A stretch of DNA of 44,065 bases from a virus. Shown here in pieces: positions 32,234 through 38,249 of the stretch. The notes beneath the pieces are model-generated. The model ran no database searches. It was not told the DNA's origin and saw nothing but the letters and a program-made list of their open reading frames with translations. The position numbers and the translations under genes were made by a program. Position 1 is the first letter of the stretch; every line of letters begins with the position of its first letter. The stretch is taken from IMG/VR virus record IMGVR_UViG_3300042471_001657, positions 1 to 44,065 of that record; one strand, given 5' to 3'.

Positions 32234-32300
32234 ATCCATCTACCCTCGCTTCATGCGGGGGTTATGTGAGATACCTTATGGTGTTAATAAAAAGATGGAT
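32234..32300 (+). ncRNA. Structured spacer B (three-way junction) between tRNA-Gly and tRNA-Thr
   Basis: Closing stem ATCCATCT (32234-32241) with AGATGGAT (32293-32300). Inside are two hairpins: ACCCTCGC/GCGGGGGT (32242-32249 with 32255-32262) and ATACC/GGTGT (32271-32275 with 32280-32284). The three stems make a compact junction of about 67 nt. Confidence 0.5.
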
Positions 32301-32302
32301 AT

Positions 32303-32375
32303 GCCCGAGTAGCTCAGCAGGTAGAGCAACTGATTTGTAATCAGTAGGTCGCAGGTTCGATTCCTGTCTCTGGCT
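32303..32375 (+). tRNA. tRNA-Thr (UGU)
   Basis: Acceptor GCCCGAG/CTCTGGC (one C-T mismatch), anticodon loop TTTGTAA, T-loop TTCGATT. Confidence 0.9.
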
Positions 32376-32388
32376 CAAACTTATTTTT

Positions 32389-32622
32389 ATGGGAATACTA
32401 ACTTGTTATTATTTGGTTTGTTTACTTTATTGTCTCTTGATGTTGATTAAATCTTGGTCGCGGGATGTTATGACGGGAGGACTTGGAATAAGTCCTGGTC
32501 TCGATACTCTTGCTATTCTAATTATGTGTTGGGCACTCGCTCCTGTGGATGTCTATCTCCGTTGGACAAAGCTTTATAAAGAAGCTGAAGAGGCAAGAAG
32601 AAGAAATACTAAAGTTTTCTAA
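32389..32622 (+). CDS. Small two-span membrane protein
   Basis: 77 aa. Two hydrophobic helices (GILTCYYLVCLLYCLLMLIK and LDTLAILIMCWALAPVDVYL) are followed by a charged tail (LYKEAEEARRR). It starts 13 nt after tRNA-Thr, with the TTTTTATG context shared by other genes in this cluster. No family recognised. Confidence 0.6.
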   Translation: MGILTCYYLVCLLYCLLMLIKSWSRDVMTGGLGISPGLDTLAILIMCWALAPVDVYLRWTKLYKEAEEARRRNTKVF

Positions 32623-32623
32623 T

Positions 32624-32977
32624 ATGGCACATCCAAACATTCACGCTAAAAGTTCCGCTAAGAAATTCGGTGGAAAACCTGAAGATTATATTCATCTACA
32701 TGAATGGTTAGATGAAACAAAAGGATGGTTTGGAGATTCTTTACACAGGATGTTCCGACACCATAGTGAGGGTATTTTTGAAATGGAGAAAAAATTTGGT
32801 ACTGAATTCAAGAATAGTGACGGTAAAACCGTTTATACCCGTTATGTTGGGGAACAACATGTAAAAGAAGATTGTAACAATTATATTCCGTCAGCGAAAG
32901 AATGGATAATTAATATCTCAGAGAAGAATAGACCGATTTGGATGTTGAAAACAGTCAAACTTGAATTCGAAGATTGA
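32624..32977 (+). CDS. Conserved protein of DUF6915 type
   Basis: 117 aa from ATG 32624. The pattern is MAHPNIHAKSSAKKFGGKPE, IHLHEWLDETKGWFGDSLHR, FRHHSEGIFEMEKKFG, NSDGKTVYTRYVGEQHVKED, then a Trp-containing end. This matches a family I know from phages and bacteria as DUF6915 (name from memory). The conserved His residues suggest metal binding. Function is unknown. Confidence 0.75.
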   Translation: MAHPNIHAKSSAKKFGGKPEDYIHLHEWLDETKGWFGDSLHRMFRHHSEGIFEMEKKFGTEFKNSDGKTVYTRYVGEQHVKEDCNNYIPSAKEWIINISEKNRPIWMLKTVKLEFED

Positions 32978-32985
32978 TATTTATT
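32978..32985 (+). promoter_or_regulatory. TATTTATT box of the gene at 32990
   Basis: It lies 4 nt before the ATG and directly after the previous stop. Confidence 0.45.
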
Positions 32986-32989
32986 TGAT

Positions 32990-33472
32990 ATGATTTTAGA
33001 AATAACCAAATCACAACTTCAAAGGTTATTAGAAGCGAAACATGAAAACTTCAAACCCGCATTGGAGTTTGATAAAATACACGGTACATCACTTTCTCAA
33101 TCTTGGGATTTTAAAAAAGGGATTTCAACAGATGATGTTTGGGATATTATCCAAGATTGTTTTGAAGAAAGAAAGTGCAAAAAACTCGGATACCTTGTAG
33201 AGGATTTAGATGAGGATATATTTCCATATCCGAATGTAAAATCACTTCCAATCGAAACTAAAATTTCAATTATTCAGGGAATGGCAAGTGAACTAAACTA
33301 TGATGATATAGTTCACTTCGCAATCGAAAATAAAACAGGACTTACCGATAAAAAATTTAATAAATTTCATGACTCACTGAGTCCTAGACAACAACATGAA
33401 GTTCAATGGGTGAGTTCACCAAAAACCACCAAAATAATTAAAAATATTTTCAAAAATGAAAAAAAACATTAA
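32990..33472 (+). CDS. Tagged hypothetical protein
   Basis: 160 aa. MILEITKSQLQRLLE followed by A is a textbook-like version of the leader: short, amphipathic, with LLE/A. The rest is helical (SLSPRQQHEVQWV) with no recognised domain. The next gene overlaps its end by 17 nt. Confidence 0.65.
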   Translation: MILEITKSQLQRLLEAKHENFKPALEFDKIHGTSLSQSWDFKKGISTDDVWDIIQDCFEERKCKKLGYLVEDLDEDIFPYPNVKSLPIETKISIIQGMASELNYDDIVHFAIENKTGLTDKKFNKFHDSLSPRQQHEVQWVSSPKTTKIIKNIFKNEKKH

Positions 33473-34157
33473 GTTACTCACCGAAGAAGATAAAAAAATA
33501 TTAAGAAGTTTTTCAAGATATGCTCAATCTTGGGGACTAAATGAAGTTGTGATTCGAATCGAAGACCAAGGTGAAGATTTGGAGGGTATGGAAATACCGA
33601 GTCATTTTGATAATGCTTACAATGTCAAATTTCCAAAGCCCCTTCATGATTTTCTTACTGATTTCAAAAATAGATTGGCAAAATTTGATTTGATTGAATC
33701 TCCTGACGTGGATGATTTGAACTATGAAGTTGTTGAAATAAGAATTGATGTTGAAGACGAACATATTGAATTTATTCATGATTTCTCATACACTCGAGGT
33801 TCTGAAGTTCGTGGAACGAGTTGGGATATCGAGGAAGATAAAGATGAACTTGAACCTCTCTTCGATGCGATAAAAAGTGAAGACCCATCAGAGGATTATT
33901 TACAGTTAAGATATTATGGTTCTGGTGATAGTGGTTATATAGAAGACAGTTTTGAGGGAGGTGACACAGTTCCTGATGTTGTAGAAGATTGGTGTTATCG
34001 AAAATTAGAAGGTATTCATGGTGGTTGGGAAATCAACGAAGGTTCAAGTGGTGAATTCAATTTTGACTTGGAACAAGGTGTTGTAAATTTGGAACATACT
34101 GAAATGTATGAAGAGAATGAAAGTGATACTTTTTACACCGAAAGTTTTGCTAAATAA
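33456..34157 (+). CDS. Acidic protein with DUF6878-like C-terminal domain
   Basis: 233 aa starting MKKNIKLLTE and then E, a possible tag. The C-terminal region (about 145-233) has the pattern YYGSGDSGYIED, VVEDWCYRKLEGIHGGWEIN, GSSGEFNFDLEQGVVNLEHT. This resembles a widespread family that I recall as DUF6878. The central part is acidic. Function unknown. Confidence 0.65.
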   Translation: MKKNIKLLTEEDKKILRSFSRYAQSWGLNEVVIRIEDQGEDLEGMEIPSHFDNAYNVKFPKPLHDFLTDFKNRLAKFDLIESPDVDDLNYEVVEIRIDVEDEHIEFIHDFSYTRGSEVRGTSWDIEEDKDELEPLFDAIKSEDPSEDYLQLRYYGSGDSGYIEDSFEGGDTVPDVVEDWCYRKLEGIHGGWEINEGSSGEFNFDLEQGVVNLEHTEMYEENESDTFYTESFAK

Positions 34158-34184
34158 AAAATTTTTCCTATTTTTATAGAAATT

Positions 34185-34270
34185 ACCTGAGTGTTGAAAT
34201 AGGTAGACAAGAGAGACTTAAAATCTCTTGGACAGAAATGTCCGTGCCGGTTCGACTCCGGCCTCAGGTA
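34185..34270 (+). tRNA. tRNA-Leu (UAA)
   Basis: Class II tRNA. Acceptor ACCTGAG/CTCAGGT, anticodon loop CTTAAAA, long variable arm, T-loop TTCGACT. Confidence 0.92.
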
Positions 34271-34284
34271 CAAAAAATATTTTT

Positions 34285-34500
34285 ATGGAAAGATTATTTT
34301 CCCCTGTGAGTCTTATTTCAATAACTGATAAATTGAAAGATAAGGCTTTAGAAATAAAATATATTGGTGACATATCCGACTTAGGGAATGAAGTCGGACA
34401 AACCGTTGGTGAATTTTATAAAAATATGAATGAAAATGAAATTGAATTATTCATTCAGGGATTTAGACACGGAGTTTCACTAACAAATGGTAATCACTAA
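34285..34500 (+). CDS. Small hypothetical protein between two tRNA-Leu genes
   Basis: 71 aa from ATG 34285 (MERLFSPVSLISITDKLKDK); the frame further upstream is only the tRNA. Helical and soluble. It ends 5 nt before the next tRNA. No family recognised. Confidence 0.6.
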   Translation: MERLFSPVSLISITDKLKDKALEIKYIGDISDLGNEVGQTVGEFYKNMNENEIELFIQGFRHGVSLTNGNH

Positions 34501-34505
34501 TTGAC

Positions 34506-34586
34506 ACCCCGATGGCGGAACGGTAGACGCGTTGGTATTAGGAACCAATAACTTCGGTTGTGAGAGTTCGAGTCTCTCTTGGGGTA
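34506..34586 (+). tRNA. tRNA-Leu (UAG)
   Basis: Class II tRNA. Acceptor ACCCCGA/TTGGGGT, anticodon loop ATTAGGA, T-loop TTCGAGT. Confidence 0.9.
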
Positions 34587-34613
34587 CACTTTACACTTTT
34601 AGAAAATAGAATA

Positions 34614-34621
34614 TATTTATT
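34614..34621 (+). promoter_or_regulatory. TATTTATT box of the structured leader/ncRNA
   Basis: It lies 5 nt before the ATG of the 26-codon frame at 34627. Confidence 0.45.
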
Positions 34622-34771
34622 ACAGTATGAAAACGATGAACTACAATATAGAAATTAGTCACCAACAAGAGATTTGTTGGGAGACTAACCTATGCGTAGT
34701 TCGGTAATCTTTTAAACTCCTGAAGAGTTATATATACAACCTCGGACTACGCAAGTGGTTCGGGGTTTTTT
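34622..34771 (+). ncRNA. Structured RNA with mutually exclusive hairpins and intrinsic terminator
   Basis: The element follows its own promoter box. Hairpin 1 pairs CCAACAA (34662-34668) with TTGTTGG (34674-34680), extended by TTAGTC/GACTAA. An 11-bp stem pairs GCGTAGTTCGG (34694-34704) with TCGGACTACGC (34742-34752) and encloses AACTC/GAGTT. A terminator stem pairs CCTCGGAC (34740-34747) with GTTCGGGG (34758-34765), followed by TTTTTT. The last two stems share 34742-34747, so they exclude each other, as in attenuators. tRNA-Glu is the next gene. Confidence 0.6.
34627..34707 (+). CDS. Possible leader peptide (26 aa)
   Basis: The frame ATG 34627 to TAA 34707 encodes MKTMNYNIEISHQQEICWET and six more residues, with a TATTTATT box upstream. 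It spans hairpin 1 and the left arm of the 11-bp stem, so ribosome movement could decide which downstream hairpin forms. It could also be chance coding in a non-coding RNA. Confidence 0.35.
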   Translation: MKTMNYNIEISHQQEICWETNLCVVR

Positions 34772-34826
34772 ATTTTTCAGAAGTTTTTGGTTCTTTGAAA
34801 TATTGGTTGTAGTTTTGTAAAATAAC

Positions 34827-34898
34827 GCTCGGTTCGTCTAACGGTTAGGACACCACCCTTTCACGGTGGTGATACGGGTTCGATTCCCGTACCGAGTA
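34827..34898 (+). tRNA. tRNA-Glu (UUC)
   Basis: Acceptor GCTCGGT/ACCGAGT (first pair G-T), anticodon loop CTTTCAC, T-loop TTCGATT. Confidence 0.9.
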
Positions 34899-34912
34899 CA
34901 AAATAAATTTTT

Positions 34913-35128
34913 ATGAAATACATTTTAAGAGGTCATACTGTGTTTGAATATAAACCCGATGCTAAGTTTGATAAGGTGACACAACCTAAAGTAAATGGAT
35001 GGTGTCCTTGATTCGATTACTGTAGCATGATTGACGAGGACTATAAATTGTTAGGAGAATTTTTCAATATTGTTCATAGGCATACACAAGGAGAGGATGT
35101 GGAGTTAAAAGATATTGAAGTTTATTAA
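34913..35128 (+). pseudogene. Small gene interrupted by one in-frame TGA
   Basis: From ATG 34913 the frame runs 32 codons (ending NGWCP), meets TGA at 35009-35011, and then stays open 38 more codons (FDYCSMIDEDYKLLGEFFNI...) to TAA 35126-35128, which abuts tRNA-Cys. The start context (TTTTTATG after a tRNA) matches other genes in the cluster. The Cys-Pro-stop-Phe-Asp-Tyr-Cys arrangement would read naturally with Trp at the TGA. It could be a simple nonsense mutation, UGA readthrough, or two separate tiny frames. Other genes here end in TGA, so general recoding is excluded. Confidence 0.5.
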
Positions 35129-35200
35129 GGTCGGGTGGCCGAGTGGCTTAGGCGAAGGTCTGCAAAACCTTCTACGTAGGTTCGATTCCTACTCTGACCT
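35129..35200 (+). tRNA. tRNA-Cys (GCA)
   Basis: Acceptor GGTCGGG/TCTGACC with G-T pairs, anticodon loop CTGCAAA, T-loop TTCGATT. It starts at the base after an upstream TAA. Confidence 0.9.
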
Positions 35201-35207
35201 CGAACAT

Positions 35208-35279
35208 GGTGGTTGTAGCCTAATGGTAGGGCGGAAGTTTGTGGCACTTCATGTGAGAGTTCGATTCTCTCCAATCACA
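35208..35279 (+). tRNA. tRNA-His (GUG)
   Basis: Acceptor GTGGTTG/CAATCAC with an extra 5' G, as usual for tRNA-His. Anticodon loop TTGTGGC, T-loop TTCGATT. Confidence 0.9.
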
Positions 35280-35285
35280 CAAAAT

Positions 35286-35359
35286 GGAAGTATAGCTCAG
35301 CTGGTCAGAGCGCTATTCTGATACGATAGATGCCAGTGGTTCGAATCCACTTACTTCCA
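35286..35359 (+). tRNA. tRNA-Ile (GAU)
   Basis: Acceptor GGAAGTA/TACTTCC, anticodon loop CTGATAC, T-loop TTCGAAT. The next start codon follows within 2 nt. Confidence 0.92.
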
Positions 35360-35360
35360 C

Positions 35361-35879
35361 ATGAGACGAAAAATTATTTTTATTGATGTTGACGGACCAC
35401 TAGCTTGGGCTACTTGGGGTGATGGAAGAGTTACGCTGAATGAGGCTTCCAAAACTTTCACCATCCCATACCCTTGGGTTGAAGAAGATTGTCAAGCATT
35501 ACAAAAAATTTGTAATGAAACAAATGCTTTTTTAGTTGTAAGTTCTGATTGGAGGAAACATTTCAGTATTATACAATTAAAAAGAATTTTTCAATACTAT
35601 GGTGTAACCGCACCAATTGTTGATATCACTACACATCAAGACCTATGGAATAAACTCAGTAGACCATCAATAGATTGGGAAAGAGCTGCGGAAGTTGTAA
35701 AATGGGCGAAAGATAACAAGATTTCGAATTGGATAGCAATTGACGATTTGAATCTAAAAAAAGAGTTCAAATGGATGAGAATACCACAATGGAGACATGT
35801 TCAGGTCGATGGAGATTGGGGTCAAGGTGGTAGACTCAGAGATAAAATTGATGAATGTATTAAAAAACTTGAAAGATGA
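35361..35879 (+). CDS. HAD-superfamily hydrolase
   Basis: 172 aa. HAD motif I is IIFIDVDGPLAWA (both Asp present), motif II is VVSSDWRKHF, and motif IV is WIAIDDLNLKKEF. These small HADs (the SAK-type group) act as phosphatases or in nucleic-acid end repair, often next to tRNA or RNA-repair genes. Its place in the tRNA cluster would suit RNA-end healing, but that is inference. The next gene overlaps by 4 nt. Confidence 0.8.
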   Translation: MRRKIIFIDVDGPLAWATWGDGRVTLNEASKTFTIPYPWVEEDCQALQKICNETNAFLVVSSDWRKHFSIIQLKRIFQYYGVTAPIVDITTHQDLWNKLSRPSIDWERAAEVVKWAKDNKISNWIAIDDLNLKKEFKWMRIPQWRHVQVDGDWGQGGRLRDKIDECIKKLER

Positions 35880-36433
35880 AAATTAATAGAGATAGACTGG
35901 CCACTCTTCTGAAATATGCAAGATTGGACCAACAAAATGAAGAACTAACTGATAAACAGTTTGTAGAAAAACTTGCAAACTATATGGAAGTTAATCCTGA
36001 TTTTTTGGATTACCATGGAGTAAGTCATCCTGGTCGTTTCAGTTATCACACTGTCGGGTATGGTGTGTTTTCTCTTCTCGGAGAAAGATACAGAATGGGA
36101 AGAGTTGAAATATTCGACCGACAGCAAGATACAGGATATCCTGTTAGCGAAGGTGCTTATTGTATGCCACATGTTGCGGCAAATCAATTTGAAGATTTTA
36201 TTGAATCTTTGGAGACAGACCTTCCAATAAACATAGAAATAGGTTCTCACAAATGGTGTGAATATGAATGTGCAAAAGACCTTGGTTTTGAAAATGTGGA
36301 AGAAATGAGAGACCCTGAAAAAATCAAAGAATATCGTAAAAAGAAAAACGATATCTATGCGCAAGAACAGGGATATAAAGATTTTGATGATTTATTGAAA
36401 AATAGTAAATTTGGAAATCTTCTGGTAAAATGA
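35876..36433 (+). CDS. Hypothetical protein coupled to the HAD hydrolase
   Basis: 185 aa, starting MKINRDRLATLLKYARLDQQ. The middle is beta-rich (SYHTVGYGVFSLLGERYRMG) and the C-terminus a charged helix. The ATGA overlap with the HAD gene indicates coupled translation. No family recognised. Confidence 0.6.
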   Translation: MKINRDRLATLLKYARLDQQNEELTDKQFVEKLANYMEVNPDFLDYHGVSHPGRFSYHTVGYGVFSLLGERYRMGRVEIFDRQQDTGYPVSEGAYCMPHVAANQFEDFIESLETDLPINIEIGSHKWCEYECAKDLGFENVEEMRDPEKIKEYRKKKNDIYAQEQGYKDFDDLLKNSKFGNLLVK

Positions 36434-36439
36434 TTACCC

Positions 36440-36512
36440 ACGTCTGTAGCTCAGTTGGTAGAGTACTAGTCTCCAAAACTAGTTGTCGGAGGTTCGAGCC
36501 CTCTCAGGCGTG
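36440..36512 (+). tRNA. tRNA-Trp (CCA)
   Basis: Acceptor ACGTCTG/CAGGCGT, anticodon loop CTCCAAA, T-loop TTCGAGC, discriminator G. Confidence 0.92.
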
Positions 36513-36527
36513 CTACATATAAAAATT

Positions 36528-36881
36528 ATGAAACCAAAAGAATTATTAAAATTATGGGTTGAAAGATTCAATCAATGCGATTACAAAGGATTGAGTGAAT
36601 TATATTCAGAAACAGCAGTGAATCATCAGACACCATTGGAAATTGTAGAAGGTAGAGAAAATATAAAACAAATGTTCAAAAATGAATTTGAACAATTTGA
36701 AATGGTTTGTATTGTTGAGAATATTTTTGAAGATGGTAATGTTGGAATTTTGGAATGGAAAGGAAATGAACAAAAACCATTAAGAGGTTGCGGATTTTTT
36801 TGGATTGAAAATGATAAAATTATTTATCAGAGAGGATATTGGGATAGAATGACTTTTATAGAACAACAAAAAGTAACGTGA
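36528..36881 (+). CDS. SnoaL/NTF2-like protein
   Basis: 117 aa from ATG 36528 (the frame upstream is tRNA). It has the NTF2-like cone: MKPKELLKLWVERFNQCDYK, LSELYSETAVNHQTPLEIVE, GRENIKQMFKNEF, a central strand and FFWIENDKIIYQRGYWD. Members include polyketide cyclases and small-molecule isomerases; substrate unknown. It is followed by a structured non-coding stretch. Confidence 0.75.
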   Translation: MKPKELLKLWVERFNQCDYKGLSELYSETAVNHQTPLEIVEGRENIKQMFKNEFEQFEMVCIVENIFEDGNVGILEWKGNEQKPLRGCGFFWIENDKIIYQRGYWDRMTFIEQQKVT

Positions 36882-36885
36882 GTTC

Positions 36886-36971
36886 AAAACTTCAGTTCCC
36901 ATACAGCGGTGAGATGGGCTAAGCAAGATACAATTCCTCGGAGCTGGGAGTAGAAGGCTGAAGAATTTTTT
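36886..36971 (+). ncRNA. Structured RNA D1 with terminator-like end
   Basis: Stem CTTCAG (36890-36895) with CTGAAG (36958-36963), followed by AATTTTTT. An inner hairpin pairs CCCAT (36898-36902) with ATGGG (36914-36918). No ORF covers it. Confidence 0.4.
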
Positions 36972-37092
36972 AGGTTGATTGGGGAAGGGATATACGTTAA
37001 CCTGATGATGGAGGTGGTATATTCGGAGTTGAAATCATCATAGTAATGCCAATCGTAAAAGGAGTTGTCCACTCGACCATCTTCTCCTTTCC
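36972..37092 (+). ncRNA. Structured RNA D2 with predicted pseudoknot
   Basis: Outer stem GATTGG (36977-36982) with CCAATC (37049-37054). Inside is hairpin ATATAC/GTATAT (36990-36995 with 37017-37022), extended by ACCT/AGGT (37000-37003 with 37012-37015). Its loop TGATGAT (37003-37009) can pair with ATCATCA (37034-37040), a pseudoknot inside the same outer stem. A last hairpin pairs AAAGGAG (37058-37064) with CTCCTTT (37084-37090). tRNA-Met follows 7 nt later. Confidence 0.5.
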
Positions 37093-37097
37093 TATAA

Positions 37098-37171
37098 GGA
37101 CCCCTAGCTCAGCAGGTTAGAGCAACTGACTCATAATCAGTAGGTCCACGGTTCGAGCCCGTGGGGGTCCA
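37098..37171 (+). tRNA. tRNA-Met (CAU)
   Basis: Acceptor GGACCCC/GGGGTCC (fully paired, so elongator-like), anticodon loop CTCATAA, T-loop TTCGAGC. A lysidine-modified Ile tRNA cannot be excluded. Confidence 0.88.
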
Positions 37172-37174
37172 CAA

Positions 37175-37238
37175 GACAGACACACGCTTCCCATCTCGAA
37201 GGATAATGAGAGGAATAATACGTCCTTTAATGTCTGTC
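37175..37238 (+). ncRNA. Structured spacer C between tRNA-Met and tRNA-Gln
   Basis: Closing stem GACAGACA (37175-37182) with TGTCTGTC (37231-37238) and an inner AAGGA/TCCTT pairing. About 64 nt, with no ORF. Confidence 0.45.
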
Positions 37239-37243
37239 CCTAT

Positions 37244-37314
37244 TGTCGTATGGTGTAACGGTAACACAACAGATTTTGGTTCTGTTTTTCAAGGTTCGAA
37301 TCCTTGTGCGACAA
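37244..37314 (+). tRNA. tRNA-Gln (UUG)
   Basis: Acceptor TGTCGTA/TGCGACA, anticodon loop TTTTGGT, T-loop TTCGAAT. Confidence 0.9.
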
Positions 37315-37318
37315 CCGA

Positions 37319-37326
37319 TATTTATA
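37319..37326 (+). promoter_or_regulatory. TATTTATA box of the gene at 37337
   Basis: It lies 10 nt before the ATG, just after tRNA-Gln. Confidence 0.5.
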
Positions 37327-37336
37327 TTAAAAAGAA

Positions 37337-37552
37337 ATGAGATTAATTATTTCAGAAGAAGAAAAAAAAGAAATACTCTCCAAACATAAGAGTCCGAAAC
37401 CAAAATCTGTAAAAGAGATTGAACAAGAAATTGATGAGATTGAAAAAAAATTGGGCAAGACAAAAAAGGAAACTAAAGAAGTTGATTTTGATGAACTTGT
37501 GAATACGGATATGGACTTAGAAATGGATAGAGATAGTTTGGAACAATCTTAA
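37337..37552 (+). CDS. Small tagged charged protein
   Basis: 71 aa. MRLIISEEEKKEILSKHKSP carries the same ISEEE-ILS-HK leader as the protein at 15011. The remainder is an acidic/lysine helical stretch (VKEIEQEIDEIEKKLGKTKK), probably a coiled coil. It is probably a small internal virion protein. Confidence 0.65.
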   Translation: MRLIISEEEKKEILSKHKSPKPKSVKEIEQEIDEIEKKLGKTKKETKEVDFDELVNTDMDLEMDRDSLEQS

Positions 37553-37597
37553 TAATATTTGTCATAATTTTAACCTATCTTTGTACAAATTAATTTT

Positions 37598-37888
37598 ATG
37601 AATGAAGTTGGTTTGATAGGTAGTTTACTCTTAACATTCTGTGGTTTACCAGAACTCATTAGGACCCTCAAAAATCGAAGATGTGATATTGGGTGGGGTT
37701 TCCTCCTCATGTGGTTTTTTGGGGAGTTATTTTGTGTCTTTTATGGGTTAGATTTAAGAGAGATACCTTTACTCATAAATTATAGTTTCAATTTGACCAT
37801 AGTTGGGGTTATGTTATACTTCAAAATTAAGGGAGAGTTGCCTGAGTGGTTAAAGGAGCAGTTTGCTAAACTGTGGTCGAGCAATTGA
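37598..37888 (+). CDS. Membrane protein of PQ-loop/SemiSWEET type, overlapping tRNA-Ser
   Basis: 96 aa with three hydrophobic helices (VGLIGSLLLTFCGLPELIRT, WGFLLMWFFGELFCVFYGL, LINYSFNLTIVGVMLYF). The size and the GLPEL turn after the first helix match SemiSWEET-like half transporters. The last 19 codons lie inside the 5' part of tRNA-Ser on the same strand. A TATCTTTG (-7 type) box lies at 37576-37583, without a clear -33 element. Confidence 0.65.
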   Translation: MNEVGLIGSLLLTFCGLPELIRTLKNRRCDIGWGFLLMWFFGELFCVFYGLDLREIPLLINYSFNLTIVGVMLYFKIKGELPEWLKEQFAKLWSSN

Positions 37889-37916
37889 CCCATTGGTTCG
37901 AATCCAATACTCTCCG
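37832..37916 (+). tRNA. tRNA-Ser (GCU)
   Basis: Class II tRNA. Acceptor GGAGAGT/ACTCTCC, anticodon loop TTGCTAA, long variable arm, T-loop TTCGAAT. It overlaps the 3' end of the preceding gene by 57 nt. Confidence 0.92.
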
Positions 37917-37964
37917 CAGATTTATTGTCGCAGAATCATTTGACGTTTTGAAGGTATTTTTATA

Positions 37965-37972
37965 TATTTATA
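37965..37972 (+). promoter_or_regulatory. TATTTATA box upstream of the lipoprotein gene
   Basis: It lies 41 nt before the ATG, so the leader would be longer than at other sites. Confidence 0.4.
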
Positions 37973-38013
37973 ATCTGATAGTTTAAAAAACATTAACTAA
38001 AAAAAACAAAAAA

Positions 38014-38199
38014 ATGAAAAAATTGTTAGCAATTTTATCACTTGTAACACTTGTTGCTTGTGGTGGCGAAAATGGAGCATCAACTGAAGTAAAAACTGAT
38101 TCTTCTGCGGTTGTAGTAGATTCAACAAAAGTAGAAGCTACACCTGCTGTAGATTCTGTAAAGGCTGAAGAGGCTCCAAAAGCGGAAGATGTAAAATAA
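38014..38199 (+). CDS. Small lipoprotein
   Basis: 61 aa. Signal peptide with lipobox (MKKLLAILSLVTLVACGG, Cys16), then a disordered Ser/Val/Ala/Glu-rich tail (VVDSTKVEATPAVDSVKAEE). The CGGE that follows the Cys is typical of surface-exported lipoproteins in Bacteroidota. It may exclude superinfecting phage or decorate the host surface; this is inference. A terminator follows. Confidence 0.75.
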   Translation: MKKLLAILSLVTLVACGGENGASTEVKTDSSAVVVDSTKVEATPAVDSVKAEEAPKAEDVK

Positions 38200-38222
38200 T
38201 ATATCTTTCCTTGAAAATTTAA

Positions 38223-38248
38223 AAACCCATCTGATGATGGGTTTTTTT
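38223..38248. terminator. Bidirectional intrinsic terminator
   Basis: AACCCATC (38224-38231) with GATGGGTT (38236-38243), then TTTTTTT. It lies between converging genes. Confidence 0.85.
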
Positions 38249-38249
38249 A

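Noticed and set aside
31957-32340. Open frames across tRNA-Pro, tRNA-Asn, tRNA-Gly and tRNA-Thr
   Set aside because: They read through well-formed tRNA cloverleaves; the products are artefacts of tRNA sequence. The same holds for the frame at 35115-35321.
35009-35011. Selenocysteine at the in-frame TGA
   Set aside because: No SECIS-like hairpin is evident directly downstream and no selenocysteine genes or tRNA are in the window. A +1 frameshift is also unlikely because the shifted frame closes within a few codons.
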